Below are positions 14,382 through 22,904 of a DNA stretch of 26,905 nt, piece by piece; the stretch's first letter is position 1; every line of letters begins with the position of its first letter. The notes below the pieces were generated by a model. That model did no database searches and was not told where the DNA came from. It saw only the letters and a program-made list of their open reading frames with translations. Both the position numbers and the translations under genes were made by a program. The stretch is from assembly GCA_030635995.1 (NCBI GenBank), contig DAOVXU010000004.1, positions 1-26,905 on the forward strand. Direction: 5' to 3'. The DNA comes from Arcobacter sp. Lineage in GTDB: Bacteria > Campylobacterota > Campylobacteria > Campylobacterales > Arcobacteraceae.

Positions 14382-15712
14382 TCAAAATATTCCATTTATT
14401 GAATTTCTACCACTTTCTGGAGATAGTTTTGCATAACGCTGAGTTTGATTTATATCCTTATGGTTCATAAGATTTTTGATTGTGTAAATTGGAACACCAT
14501 CAATAGCAAGTAATGAGCCAAAAGTGTGTCTAAGTGTATGCACTACAACTTTATTTCTTCTATTTTCAGCATTTTGTTCTGGTGTGTTATCAGGGTTACT
14601 TTTAATATGAGTATTAAATAGTCTATCTAATATTTTTGATAAATTTCTTTGTATATATCTATGATGTGCAATTAAAGACTTATCTCCAAGTATAAAATTT
14701 GTTGGTACTTTATTATTCATATGTTTTTTAAGTAAGTTAATAAACCCTGTATCATTTTTTATAAAACCTTTGTATTGTGTTTTATTCTTAAAATCATATA
14801 GATTTATAGTATTTGATGATAGGTTAATATCCTGCACCTTTATATTGCAGATTGTTTTTAATCTTGCTCCTGTACATACTGCTAAAAATGTAAAAATATA
14901 AAGAGTGTTATTTTCTTTTGTTTCATTTAATAGTTTTAAAACTTCATCTTTCTCTAAATATCTTGTTCTTTCGTTATTTTCTGATAATTTTTTAATTGTT
15001 GTAATAGGGTTTTTCCCATTAAATAATTTATTTTTAAATGCAAAATTATAAATTGTAGATATTTTTTCTACAATACTATTAATAGTTTTATTTGCTAATG
15101 TTTTTTGTTTTTCAATCATAATATTTTTAATATCTGATTGATCTATACTTTCAATATCTTTATTACCTATAAATGGATGAATATGATTTTTTATAAAGAG
15201 ATAGCATCTTTTAGATTTGTTTTAGTCATATATAATTTTCTATCTTCGTGGTATTGTTCTGCTGCCATATCCAAAGAGATAATATTTTTAAATACTCTTT
15301 TACTTTTAATTTTTGTTGGATTTTCTCCAAGTCTCATCATCTCTAATATTTTTCTTCTTTCATTGACACAATATTTTTCAGTAATACCTTGACTTTCTTT
15401 ACCTATTTTCAAATCAATCTTTTTATTTGTCTGCAAATCTTTATAAACAATATAAAAAGTTTTGTCCCCATTTCTTAACTCATTGAAATATATACCCTCA
15501 TATTTTGGCACTTCTACTTCTGTACTATATTCAACATTTACAATACCATTTTTATCAGGAATAATTTTAATATATCTTGGCATTTCTTTATCTCCCAATA
15601 TGTATTCATTTATAGTTGCTACTGGTATTTTTAATTCTATTGCTAAATCATTTTTATGAAGAGTTTTTTTAGTTACTCTAATTTGTTTTACTTTTGTTTG
15701 TTGAAGTGCCAT
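14382..15712 (-). pseudogene. Tyrosine integrase of the island, frameshifted
   Basis: Two frames make one integrase. The N-terminal 173 residues (15712-15191) hold a helix-turn-helix-like start and an arm-binding region. Reading then stops at TAA after KDAISL. The next frame continues without loss as HIHPFIGNKDIESIDQSDIKNIM and runs to 14382. The catalytic part keeps every key residue, numbered from the ATG at 15119: Arg86 (TGARL), His194 and Arg197 (HTLRH), His220 and the Tyr229 nucleophile (TQRYAKL). A missing base near 15195, next to a run of six As, explains the shift. An AAGGA site precedes the start. If the shift is real, the element cannot excise unaided. Confidence 0.85.
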
Positions 15713-15728
15713 TTTGTAATTCCTTTTT

Positions 15729-15758
15729 TTCTAACCAATTTCTAACTTATGGTTAGAA
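15729..15758. repeat. Repeats upstream of the integrase start
   Basis: TTCTAACCA (15729-15737) and TGGTTAGAA (15750-15758) form a 9-bp inverted repeat. TTTCTAAC also occurs twice in direct order here. The cluster lies 17-46 bases before the integrase ATG, where an operator or an arm-type binding site would be expected. The remaining gap to the right attachment repeat (15759-15877) shows nothing else I can support. Confidence 0.4.
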
Positions 15759-15877
15759 AACATTGTAAAACAATATAATAATAAAAATTAAAATAAGGTT
15801 AATAAAATCCTATTCTAAGGGATATGTAGCCCATAAAGTCCTTGTTTAAGGTTGGCTATAAAATATGTAAAATCAGT

Positions 15878-15896
15878 TCCTTTCATCCGCACCATT
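15878..15896 (+). repeat. Right attachment repeat (attR)
   Basis: An exact copy of the 19 bases at 12420-12438, the tRNA-Leu 3' end. The sequence before it does not resemble a tRNA. What follows is a diverged copy of the region after tRNA-Leu: terminator, then the start of tRNA-Val. Confidence 0.75.
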
Positions 15897-15929
15897 AATG
15901 TGTAGTTAATTAGTAATACTTATAAAATT

Positions 15930-15953
15930 AGCCCCTTGGTTAGGGGCTTTTTT
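15930..15953 (+). terminator. Second copy of the tRNA terminator
   Basis: AGCCCC-TTGGTTA-GGGGCT followed by Ts, identical in stem and loop to 12469-12493. No intact gene now precedes it on the plus strand. Confidence 0.8.
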
Positions 15954-15974
15954 ATGCCTAATTTTTCCTCAAAC

Positions 15975-16000
15975 GATCGAGTAACTCAGTTGGTAGAGTG
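15975..16000 (+). pseudogene. tRNA-Val remnant
   Basis: The first 26 bases match the intact tRNA-Val at 12515 with one change (GATCGAG for GATCGTG). The anticodon, T arm and acceptor end are missing. Homology resumes at 16006-16027, which matches 12611-12632 at 20 of 22 bases, so about 70 bases were deleted from this copy. Confidence 0.85.
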
Positions 16001-16065
16001 GCAACTTTTAGATACAAAAAAGATTCATTTAAAGTTTAATTCTTATAAGAGTTATATTTAAATTT

Positions 16066-18189
16066 TTATATGGGTAAAGTTATACTAAATTCTGCCCCAC
16101 TATATTGTTTACCTTTATAATCATAAGTTTGATTTATTGCTTCAACAGTTCCACCCATACCATCAACTATTAAATTATATGTCATATGAAGTCCTAGTCC
16201 GGTTCCTTTGGATTTATGTTTAGTTGTAAAATATGGTTCAAATATTTTAGGTAATATATCTTTTGGTATTCCATCTGCATTGTCTTTTATTTTTATAATC
16301 GCTTTACCTTCTTTTTTATAAGTTGATATAAATATAAATTTATCTTTAATCTTTTTTTCCACTAATACATCTTTTGCATTATTAAATATATTTATTAAAC
16401 ATTGAATTAATTCATTTTTATAACCATCTATTTTGATATCTTCTTGTAAGTCTAATATTATATTTATATTATGAGTTTTAATTGAACCTTCCACTAAATT
16501 TAAAAAACTACCAATATCATTTTTTAAATTAAAAATAGTTTTAGTTCTCTCCCCTTTAATAAAGTTTTTAAAGTCATCTATTGTTTTTGATAAATATTGT
16601 GCATTATCATTTATAGCATTGCATGTTTTTATTAGTTTATCTTCATCTAATATACCATACTCTTTTTGCATAATAATACCTGTCGATGCTGTAGATATTA
16701 CAGATAATGGTTGTCTCCATTGATGGGCAATATTTCCTATCATCTCACCCATTGCTGCCATTTTTTCTGATTTAATAAGTTGTAACTCTTGTTGTTTTAT
16801 TTGAGTTAAATCTAAAATTATTGATACTCTTACTTTTTCACCATTTACAACTATATCTCTTCCACTTGCTAATACTGGAAATTCTGTCCCATCTTTTTTT
16901 AATAAATTACAATTACGAGGTTTACTATATACTAATTGTAAAGACTTTTGTAATTCAGATATTTCATAATTTGGTACAAAATCTGTTATATTTCTACCTA
17001 AAAATGAAGATTTATTTTTTTCTTTAAATAAATCAACCGATATTTGATTACATTGAATAATTTTATTATTCTTATCTGAAAGAACTATTGCTTCCATTGT
17101 ACTATCTAAGAGATATTCAAAGTTTTTATTTTTTTGTTCTAGTTCCATTTTTTGATTTAAATTTCTATAAATAAAATAGAATAAAACTAATAAAATAAAA
17201 AATATAATAATAAAAATATTTGTATTACTTTTTATTGTTAAATCAATAAAATCATTATTTTCATATGAGACTATCCATGCTACATTCTTTTTATCTTTTA
17301 TATTTCTAATTGGAAAGAAAGATAATACAGTTGTTTTATTATTATATATATTATGTAATCTAAATTTTTCACCTTTTTCAATTTTTTTATAAATACATTC
17401 TTTTATTGAAGAAAGTTTTATATTATTAGAAATATTATTTTTATTATTATCCATAAGACTCACCATATATGCAGAGTGTTCTTTACTTTTAATATACCTT
17501 TCATCCATATTATACTTCTTCCAAATCTTCGTATTAAAAACATCTTTATGTATTAAAAAATGTGTATCTATTTTACTAACATTACTAAAATATTTTTGAA
17601 TAGTATCACTTGAAAAAGATATCTCCATAGAACCAATATAGTTATTATTTTTATCAAAAAGAGGATAAGCATTTCTAAATGCTGGAGTTATTTTCCCTTT
17701 TTCATATCCATGTAATGATTTTTTAAATTTATTTACATATTCAATTCTATAATGTTTACTTACATCATCTCCAAATTTTTTAGGTCTATGTATTCTTAAA
17801 AATACAGTTTTATCAGGTAGTGCAAATCCAAATTGATATACACCTTTTGTTTTAAGTGCATTATATTTGTTTTTCATTATAGTGTAAAGTTGTTTTCTTA
17901 AAATAGCTTTTTCTTCTATACTAGATGTTTGAGCTTTAGATAAAATATCAATAACTTTGTTAATACTTGAAGTTGATTTGTAAGCTGCATTTGCTGTTAC
18001 TCTCCAGTGATACATAAGAGTTTTATATTGAATTTCCAATTTACTAAGATGACTATTCAGGGAAATATCAATTTTATTTTGCTTATTTATTTCCAAAATA
18101 TTATATACAACAACATTTACGAATATAAATAATACAATAAAAAAAACTACATACCCAACTTTCTTTGTCAAAATAACACTACCTTCCAT
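16066..18189 (-). CDS. Membrane sensor histidine kinase with Cache-like and PAS domains
   Basis: The 707-residue protein has helices at about 12-30 and 322-341 enclosing a large periplasmic sensor region; RIHRPKKFGDD and AYPLF...IGSMEISF fit a Cache-type ligand domain. A PAS domain (about 355-465) follows. The kinase core has His489 (GNIAHQWRQPLSVI), Asn604 (IFNNAKD), the G1 box DNADGIP (636-642), FEPYFTT and GTGLGL (662-667). No response regulator is adjacent, so the partner and signal are unknown. The start is uncertain: the ATG at 18189 has no ribosome site, while AAGG inside codons 2-3 sits well for a TTG start at 18171. Confidence 0.9.
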   Translation of the reverse strand: MEGSVILTKKVGYVVFFIVLFIFVNVVVYNILEINKQNKIDISLNSHLSKLEIQYKTLMYHWRVTANAAYKSTSSINKVIDILSKAQTSSIEEKAILRKQLYTIMKNKYNALKTKGVYQFGFALPDKTVFLRIHRPKKFGDDVSKHYRIEYVNKFKKSLHGYEKGKITPAFRNAYPLFDKNNNYIGSMEISFSSDTIQKYFSNVSKIDTHFLIHKDVFNTKIWKKYNMDERYIKSKEHSAYMVSLMDNNKNNISNNIKLSSIKECIYKKIEKGEKFRLHNIYNNKTTVLSFFPIRNIKDKKNVAWIVSYENNDFIDLTIKSNTNIFIIIFFILLVLFYFIYRNLNQKMELEQKNKNFEYLLDSTMEAIVLSDKNNKIIQCNQISVDLFKEKNKSSFLGRNITDFVPNYEISELQKSLQLVYSKPRNCNLLKKDGTEFPVLASGRDIVVNGEKVRVSIILDLTQIKQQELQLIKSEKMAAMGEMIGNIAHQWRQPLSVISTASTGIIMQKEYGILDEDKLIKTCNAINDNAQYLSKTIDDFKNFIKGERTKTIFNLKNDIGSFLNLVEGSIKTHNINIILDLQEDIKIDGYKNELIQCLINIFNNAKDVLVEKKIKDKFIFISTYKKEGKAIIKIKDNADGIPKDILPKIFEPYFTTKHKSKGTGLGLHMTYNLIVDGMGGTVEAINQTYDYKGKQYSGAEFSITLPI

Positions 18190-18210
18190 AATATAATTTA
18201 TATAATAACT

Positions 18211-18216
18211 ATTATA
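18211..18216 (-). promoter_or_regulatory. Possible -10 of the kinase gene
   Basis: The minus strand reads TATAAT here. The transcript would start near 18204, only about 15 bases before the ATG at 18189, but a normal distance before the alternative TTG at 18171. Confidence 0.4.
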
Positions 18217-18356
18217 CTGTTTTTAGATTAAAAAAACTATATTTTAGCATCTGTCAAAAAATAATCTTTTCTTAAACTGTTAGTGATTTTATATCAATTA
18301 TTCTAAAATGTAATGATAATAATTTTCCAATTTATATACTTTAAGAAATATTTCGG

Positions 18357-18494
18357 TATAATCCATAACTTTTTTCAGAAAAAATATATATTTCCTTCTG
18401 AGATTAGGTAGTATCAATATTGGGATAAATATCTTGATTGCGAGAAGCTTGAGCGATGCTTTAATCGTTACAAACCAAATTATAAAGGGAAAAG
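18357..18494 (+). promoter_or_regulatory. Promoter and leader of the rpsL-rpsG-fusA operon
   Basis: TATAAT at 18357-18362 is the likely -10; no clear -35 is present. The leader of about 125 bases can form several hairpins: TCAGAA/TTCTGA around 18376-18402, ATCAATATT with AATATCTTGAT around 18413-18438, and CGAT/ATCG near 18453-18468. Such a leader could serve feedback control of ribosomal protein synthesis, but no known binding motif is recognised. AAAGGG precedes the rpsL ATG. The region 18217-18356 holds nothing else that I can support. Confidence 0.5.
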
Positions 18495-18869
18495 ATGCCT
18501 ACAATTAATCAATTGATTAGAAAAGAGCGAAAAAAACAGGTTACAAAATCAAAGTCACCTGCTTTAGAATCGTGTCCACAAAGAAGAGGGGTATGTACAA
18601 GAGTATATACAACAACACCAAAGAAACCTAACTCGGCTTTAAGAAAAGTTGCAAAAGTTAGATTAACTTCTGGATTTGAAGTTATTTCATATATCGGTGG
18701 AGAGGGACATAACCTTCAAGAGCATAGTATTGTTCTAGTAAGAGGAGGTAGAATTAAAGATTTACCTGGTGTTAAATATCATATCGTTCGTGGTGCTTTA
18801 GATACAGCTGGTGTTACAGGTAGAACTGTTGCTAGATCTAAGTATGGTACTAAGAAACCAAAAAAATAA
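18495..18869 (+). CDS. rpsL: Ribosomal protein S12
   Basis: The 124-residue protein of the 30S decoding centre shows the invariant TTTPKKPNSALRKVAKVRL and RGGRIKDLPGVKYHIVRG stretches, and ends in a basic tail GTKKPKK. Lysines at the two classical streptomycin-resistance sites (in TPKKP and PGVKYH) are unchanged, so this looks like a streptomycin-sensitive allele. It is the first gene of the str-type operon with rpsG and fusA. Confidence 0.98.
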   Translation: MPTINQLIRKERKKQVTKSKSPALESCPQRRGVCTRVYTTTPKKPNSALRKVAKVRLTSGFEVISYIGGEGHNLQEHSIVLVRGGRIKDLPGVKYHIVRGALDTAGVTGRTVARSKYGTKKPKK

Positions 18870-18885
18870 GTAAAAGGAAAAGCAA

Positions 18886-19353
18886 ATGAGAAGAAAACAA
18901 GCTCCAGTTAGAGAAGTAATGGCTGATCCTATTTACGGAAGTAAAGTGATCACTAAGTTTATAAATATGATTATGTTAGATGGTAAAAAATCTATAGCAC
19001 AAAAAATTATGTATGGTGCATTAGCAAACCTTGAAAATAGAGGAGAAGATAAAGGAATTGATCTTTTTGAAAAAGCTATTGAAAATGTTAAACCACTTTT
19101 AGAAGTAAAATCTAGAAGAGTAGGTGGAGCAACTTATCAAGTTCCTGTTGAAGTTAGACCTGTAAGAAGACAAACTTTAGCATTAAGATGGTTAGTTGAA
19201 ATGGCTAGAAAAAGAAATGAAAGAACTATGGTAGATAGACTTGCTAACGAATTATTTGAAGCAGCTAACGAAAGAGGAAATTCATTTAAGAAAAAAGAAG
19301 ATATGCATAAAATGGCTGAAGCAAATAAAGCATTTGCTCACTTTAGATGGTAA
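18886..19353 (+). CDS. rpsG: Ribosomal protein S7
   Basis: This 155-residue 30S head protein binds 16S rRNA and starts head assembly. MRRKQAPVREVMADPIYGS and VGGATYQVPVEVRP are family marks, and AFAHFRW is the usual C-terminus. An AAAAGGAAAAG ribosome site lies in the 16-base gap after rpsL. In E. coli S7 regulates this operon; nothing here shows whether that is conserved. Confidence 0.98.
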   Translation: MRRKQAPVREVMADPIYGSKVITKFINMIMLDGKKSIAQKIMYGALANLENRGEDKGIDLFEKAIENVKPLLEVKSRRVGGATYQVPVEVRPVRRQTLALRWLVEMARKRNERTMVDRLANELFEAANERGNSFKKKEDMHKMAEANKAFAHFRW

Positions 19354-19359
19354 TCTGAG

Positions 19360-21474
19360 ATGGCAAGAGAAACACCACTAAACAGACTTAGAAATATCGG
19401 AATTGCTGCACATATTGATGCAGGTAAAACTACAACAACTGAAAGAATTTTATTCTATACAGGTGTTGAACATAAAATTGGTGAAGTACATGATGGTGCT
19501 GCAACAATGGATTGGATGGAGCAAGAGCAAGAGAGAGGTATTACAATTACTTCTGCTGCTACTACTTGTCACTGGAATCACCCAAAAACTGGTGAAGATT
19601 TAATGATTAATATTATTGATACTCCGGGTCACGTTGACTTTACTATTGAAGTTGAAAGATCTATGAGAGTACTTGATGGTGCTGTAGCTGTATTTTGTTC
19701 AGTTGGTGGGGTTCAACCACAATCTGAAACTGTTTGGAGACAAGCAAATAAATATAGAGTTCCAAGAATGATTTTTGTTAATAAAATGGACAGAACTGGT
19801 GCAGATTTCTTTATGGTTGAAGAGCAAGTTAATACAAGACTTAAATCAAACGCTATACCTATTCAAATACCTATTGGTGCTGAAGAAAACTTTCAAGGTA
19901 TTGTTGATTTAGTAAAAATGAAAGCTATCGTTTGGGATCAAGATGCTGAGATGGGTTCTAACTACCATGTAGAAGATATCCCTGCTGATTTACAAGATAC
20001 TGCTGAAACATATAGAGAACAAATGGTTGAAGCTGCTGCTGAAGCAAATGATGAGTTAATGGAAAAATACCTTGAAGAGGGTGAATTATCTGAAGATGAA
20101 ATCGTTGCTGGACTTAAAGAGGGTTGTTTAAATATGACAATTACTCCTATGACTTGTGGAACTGCTTTTAAAAATAAAGGTGTACAAACTTTACTTGATG
20201 CTGTTGCTATGTATTTACCATCTCCATTAGAAGTTGAAGATATTAAAGGAGAAACTCAAGAGGGTGAAGCTGTTGTTGTTGAATCTACAGATGATGGAAA
20301 AGTTGCTGGACTTGCATTTAAAATTATGACAGATCCATTTGTTGGACAACTTACATTTACAAGAATTTATAGAGGAATCTTAAAATCTGGTACATATGTA
20401 ATGAACTCAACAAAAATGAAAAAAGAGAGAATCGGAAGATTACTTAAAATGCATGCAATTAAAAGAGAAGAAGTTTCTGAACTTTATGCTGGTGAAATTG
20501 GTGCTGTTGTTGGTCTTAAAACAACAATTACTGGGGATACTTTAGCAGATATGGATGATCCAGTTGTTCTTGAAAGAATGGACTTCCCTGAGCCTGTTAT
20601 CTCTGTTGCTGTTGAGCCAAAAACTAAAGCTGACCAAGAAAAAATGGGTATTGCTCTAGGAAAACTAGCTCAAGAAGATCCATCTTTTAGAGTTGAAACT
20701 GATGAAGAATCTGGACAAACTATTATTTCAGGAATGGGTGAACTTCACCTTGAAATTCTTGTAGATAGAATGAAAAGAGAATTTGCTGTTGAAGCTGAAG
20801 TTGGAGCTCCACAAGTTGCTTATAGAGAAACTATTAAAAATGGTGTTCAACAAGAGTATAAATATGCTAAGCAATCTGGTGGTAAAGGTCAGTATGGTCA
20901 TGTATATTTAAGAATTGATCCTATGACTGCTGAAGAGACAAATGAAGAAGGTTTTGAATTTATCAATGAAGTAAAAGGTGGATCTATTCCAAAAGAATAT
21001 ATTCCAGCTGTTCAAAAAGGTTGTAAAGAAACTATGCTTGGTGGTATCTTAGCTGGTTACCCTCTGGTTGATATTAGAGTAACAGTTTATGATGGTTCTT
21101 ACCATGATGTAGATTCATCTGAGATGGCATTTAAACTTGCTGCTTCTATGGGATTTAAAGCTGGTTGTAGACAAGCTGCTGCTGGTGCATGTATTCTTGA
21201 GCCTATGATGAGAGTTGAGATTGAAACACCTGAAGATTATATGGGTGATGTTATTGGCGATTGTAATAAAAGAAGAGGTTTAATTCAATCTATGGATGAT
21301 AGAGCTGGTGTTAAACTAGTAATTGCACTTGTACCTTTAGCTGAAATGTTTGGTTACTCAACAGATTTAAGATCTATGTCACAAGGTAGAGCTACATATT
21401 CAATGATTTTTGATCAATATATGGAAGTTCCTAAAAATGTTGCAGAAGAGATTATGAAGAAAAGAAATGGATAA
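19360..21474 (+). CDS. fusA: Elongation factor G
   Basis: The 704-residue translocation GTPase has AHIDAGKTTTTE (G1), the switch I region with RGITITSAATT, DTPGHVDFT (G3) and NKMDRTGAD (G4), followed by the usual domains II to V, and ends EIMKKRNG. It starts 6 bases after the rpsG stop; the ribosome site is weak, so coupling to rpsG is likely. The stop codon lies inside the first of three hairpins. No tufA follows directly, unlike in E. coli. Confidence 0.98.
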   Translation: MARETPLNRLRNIGIAAHIDAGKTTTTERILFYTGVEHKIGEVHDGAATMDWMEQEQERGITITSAATTCHWNHPKTGEDLMINIIDTPGHVDFTIEVERSMRVLDGAVAVFCSVGGVQPQSETVWRQANKYRVPRMIFVNKMDRTGADFFMVEEQVNTRLKSNAIPIQIPIGAEENFQGIVDLVKMKAIVWDQDAEMGSNYHVEDIPADLQDTAETYREQMVEAAAEANDELMEKYLEEGELSEDEIVAGLKEGCLNMTITPMTCGTAFKNKGVQTLLDAVAMYLPSPLEVEDIKGETQEGEAVVVESTDDGKVAGLAFKIMTDPFVGQLTFTRIYRGILKSGTYVMNSTKMKKERIGRLLKMHAIKREEVSELYAGEIGAVVGLKTTITGDTLADMDDPVVLERMDFPEPVISVAVEPKTKADQEKMGIALGKLAQEDPSFRVETDEESGQTIISGMGELHLEILVDRMKREFAVEAEVGAPQVAYRETIKNGVQQEYKYAKQSGGKGQYGHVYLRIDPMTAEETNEEGFEFINEVKGGSIPKEYIPAVQKGCKETMLGGILAGYPLVDIRVTVYDGSYHDVDSSEMAFKLAASMGFKAGCRQAAAGACILEPMMRVEIETPEDYMGDVIGDCNKRRGLIQSMDDRAGVKLVIALVPLAEMFGYSTDLRSMSQGRATYSMIFDQYMEVPKNVAEEIMKKRNG

Positions 21475-21559
21475 AAGCTAACGCTTTTATTCATAATATG
21501 TTTGCTTTAGCAAACATATTATAATTTATAAAGTAAATTATTTTTATTTTATAAATTAT
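21471..21559. repeat. Three consecutive hairpins between fusA and adk
   Basis: ATAAAAGC-TAAC-GCTTTTAT (21471-21490) overlaps the fusA stop. ATAATATGTTTGC-TTTA-GCAAACATATTAT (21493-21522) is a perfect 13-bp stem. ATAATTTATAA (21521-21531) pairs perfectly with TTATAAATTAT (21549-21559). Hairpins 2 and 3 share two bases. None ends in a clean T run, so they may act in transcript processing or weak termination between fusA and adk. Confidence 0.6.
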
Positions 21560-21579
21560 AAATATTAAAAGGAAAAAAT

Positions 21580-22149
21580 ATGAAAAAGTTATTCTTAATA
21601 ATTGGAGCTCCAGGTTCTGGAAAAACAACAGATGCAGAGTTAATTGCTGAAAGACATGAAGATATTACTCATTATTCTACAGGAGATATGTTTAGAGCTG
21701 AAGTTGCTAGTGGATCTGAATTAGGTAAAGAGATAGATACTTATGTAAGTGCTGGAAATCTCGTACCGATTGCTATAGTTATTGAGACTATTGTAACTGC
21801 TATTAAAAATGCACCAACAGATATAATTATTATAGATGGTTACCCAAGAAGTGTAGAACAAATGACTGAACTAGATACATATTTAACTAATGAAACTGAA
21901 GTTGAATTAGTAAATGTATTAGAAGTTGTTGTAAGTGAAGAAACAGCTTGTGATAGAGTTCTTGGACGAGCTAGAGGAGCTGATGATAATGTTGAAGTAT
22001 TTAATAATAGAATGAAAGTTTTTACAGACCCTTTAGCTGAGATTCAAGCATTTTATGTAGCTAAAAATATTTTAGAAAAAATTGATGGTGAACCAGCACT
22101 TGAAGTTATTGTAAATGTTATGGATAAGTTTATACAAAGTAGAATTTAG
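21580..22149 (+). CDS. adk: Adenylate kinase
   Basis: The 189-residue enzyme balances AMP, ADP and ATP in the cytoplasm. It has the P-loop GAPGSGKTT (about 8-16), the AMP-binding HYSTGDMFRAE, and DGYPRSVEQM. The lid is short and has no zinc cysteines. AAAAGGAAAAA precedes the ATG. The TAG stop shares one base with the GTG of the next gene. Confidence 0.95.
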   Translation: MKKLFLIIGAPGSGKTTDAELIAERHEDITHYSTGDMFRAEVASGSELGKEIDTYVSAGNLVPIAIVIETIVTAIKNAPTDIIIIDGYPRSVEQMTELDTYLTNETEVELVNVLEVVVSEETACDRVLGRARGADDNVEVFNNRMKVFTDPLAEIQAFYVAKNILEKIDGEPALEVIVNVMDKFIQSRI

Positions 22150-22904
22150 TGAATTTTTATTCTGTAATAATAGGAACAGAACTTTTAAATGGGCGTCGTA
22201 AAGATGCCCATTTTGCATTTCTAAATGAGCAACTTTTAAAAAGAGGATGGATTCATAAAGGTTCATTTATTATAAAAGATGAACCAGAATTTATAGAAAA
22301 TACTTTTAAACTTATAAAAAGTGATCCAAAAAGTGTTATGTTTTCTTTTGGTGGTATTGGTGCAACACCTGATGATTATACAAGAGTATGTTCTGCAAAT
22401 GTATTTACATCTGGAGATATGGAGATAAATAAGGGCGTGGAGGAAGCTATTTTGGATACATTTGGAAAAGAAGCATATCCACATAGAATAAATATGGCAA
22501 CGCTACCTTTAAATGCTTCATTGCTAAAAAATGTTGTTACAAATGTTCCTGGGTATTATTTAGAAGATAGATTCTTTTTTGTTCCAGGTTTTCCAGCTAT
22601 GGCAAAAGCTATGATTGTTGAAGCACTTGATAAGCATTATATGAAAAATGATATTGAAGAGTTTAGATTAACATTAAGTGCTTATTCAAGTGAAAATAAT
22701 TTAGTTGATACCATGAAAAGTATCTCTAGTGATGTTGATATGTCATCTTTACCTATAATTGATGGTGATAAAAGATATACTGTTATATCTATTGGTTCAG
22801 ATACAAAAGAAAAAACACAAATAGAATTTGATAAATTTGTAAATTATTGTGAAAATAATAATATTAAATATGTTTTAAAAGATATTAGAGAATCTAAAAT
22901 TTAA
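22149..22904 (+). CDS. CinA-like molybdopterin-binding domain protein
   Basis: The 251-residue protein has the MoaB/Mog (MoCF_biosynth) fold seen in the N-terminal half of CinA: SVIIGTELLNGRRKDAHFAFL and the loop FSFGGIGATPDDYT, then NVPGYYLEDRFFFVPGFPAM. The C-terminal deamidase domain of full CinA is absent. Short stand-alone proteins of this type are annotated as competence/damage-inducible A homologues; their role is unclear. The start is a GTG overlapping the adk stop by one base, and the stop shares one base with the trmD ATG, so the three genes are probably coupled. Confidence 0.8.
   Translation: MNFYSVIIGTELLNGRRKDAHFAFLNEQLLKRGWIHKGSFIIKDEPEFIENTFKLIKSDPKSVMFSFGGIGATPDDYTRVCSANVFTSGDMEINKGVEEAILDTFGKEAYPHRINMATLPLNASLLKNVVTNVPGYYLEDRFFFVPGFPAMAKAMIVEALDKHYMKNDIEEFRLTLSAYSSENNLVDTMKSISSDVDMSSLPIIDGDKRYTVISIGSDTKEKTQIEFDKFVNYCENNNIKYVLKDIRESKI

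Larger units (their letters stand above)
12420..15896. mobile_element. Decayed integrative element in tRNA-Leu
   Basis: About 3.5 kb lie between exact 19-base copies of the tRNA-Leu 3' end. The content is accessory: a DUF2958 protein, a short possible ParB remnant, a Fic protein and a tyrosine integrase at the right end. The integrase gene is frameshifted and no conjugation or replication genes remain, so this looks like a remnant that cannot move by itself. Homology between the two flanks continues past the 19 bases through a terminator and into tRNA-Val, so the duplicated unit is longer than a simple attachment core. Confidence 0.75.

Noticed and set aside
15190..15202. Programmed ribosomal frameshift in the integrase
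   Set aside because: The TAA comes before the A run in the first frame, so ribosomes would stop before a slippery site; a lost base is simpler.
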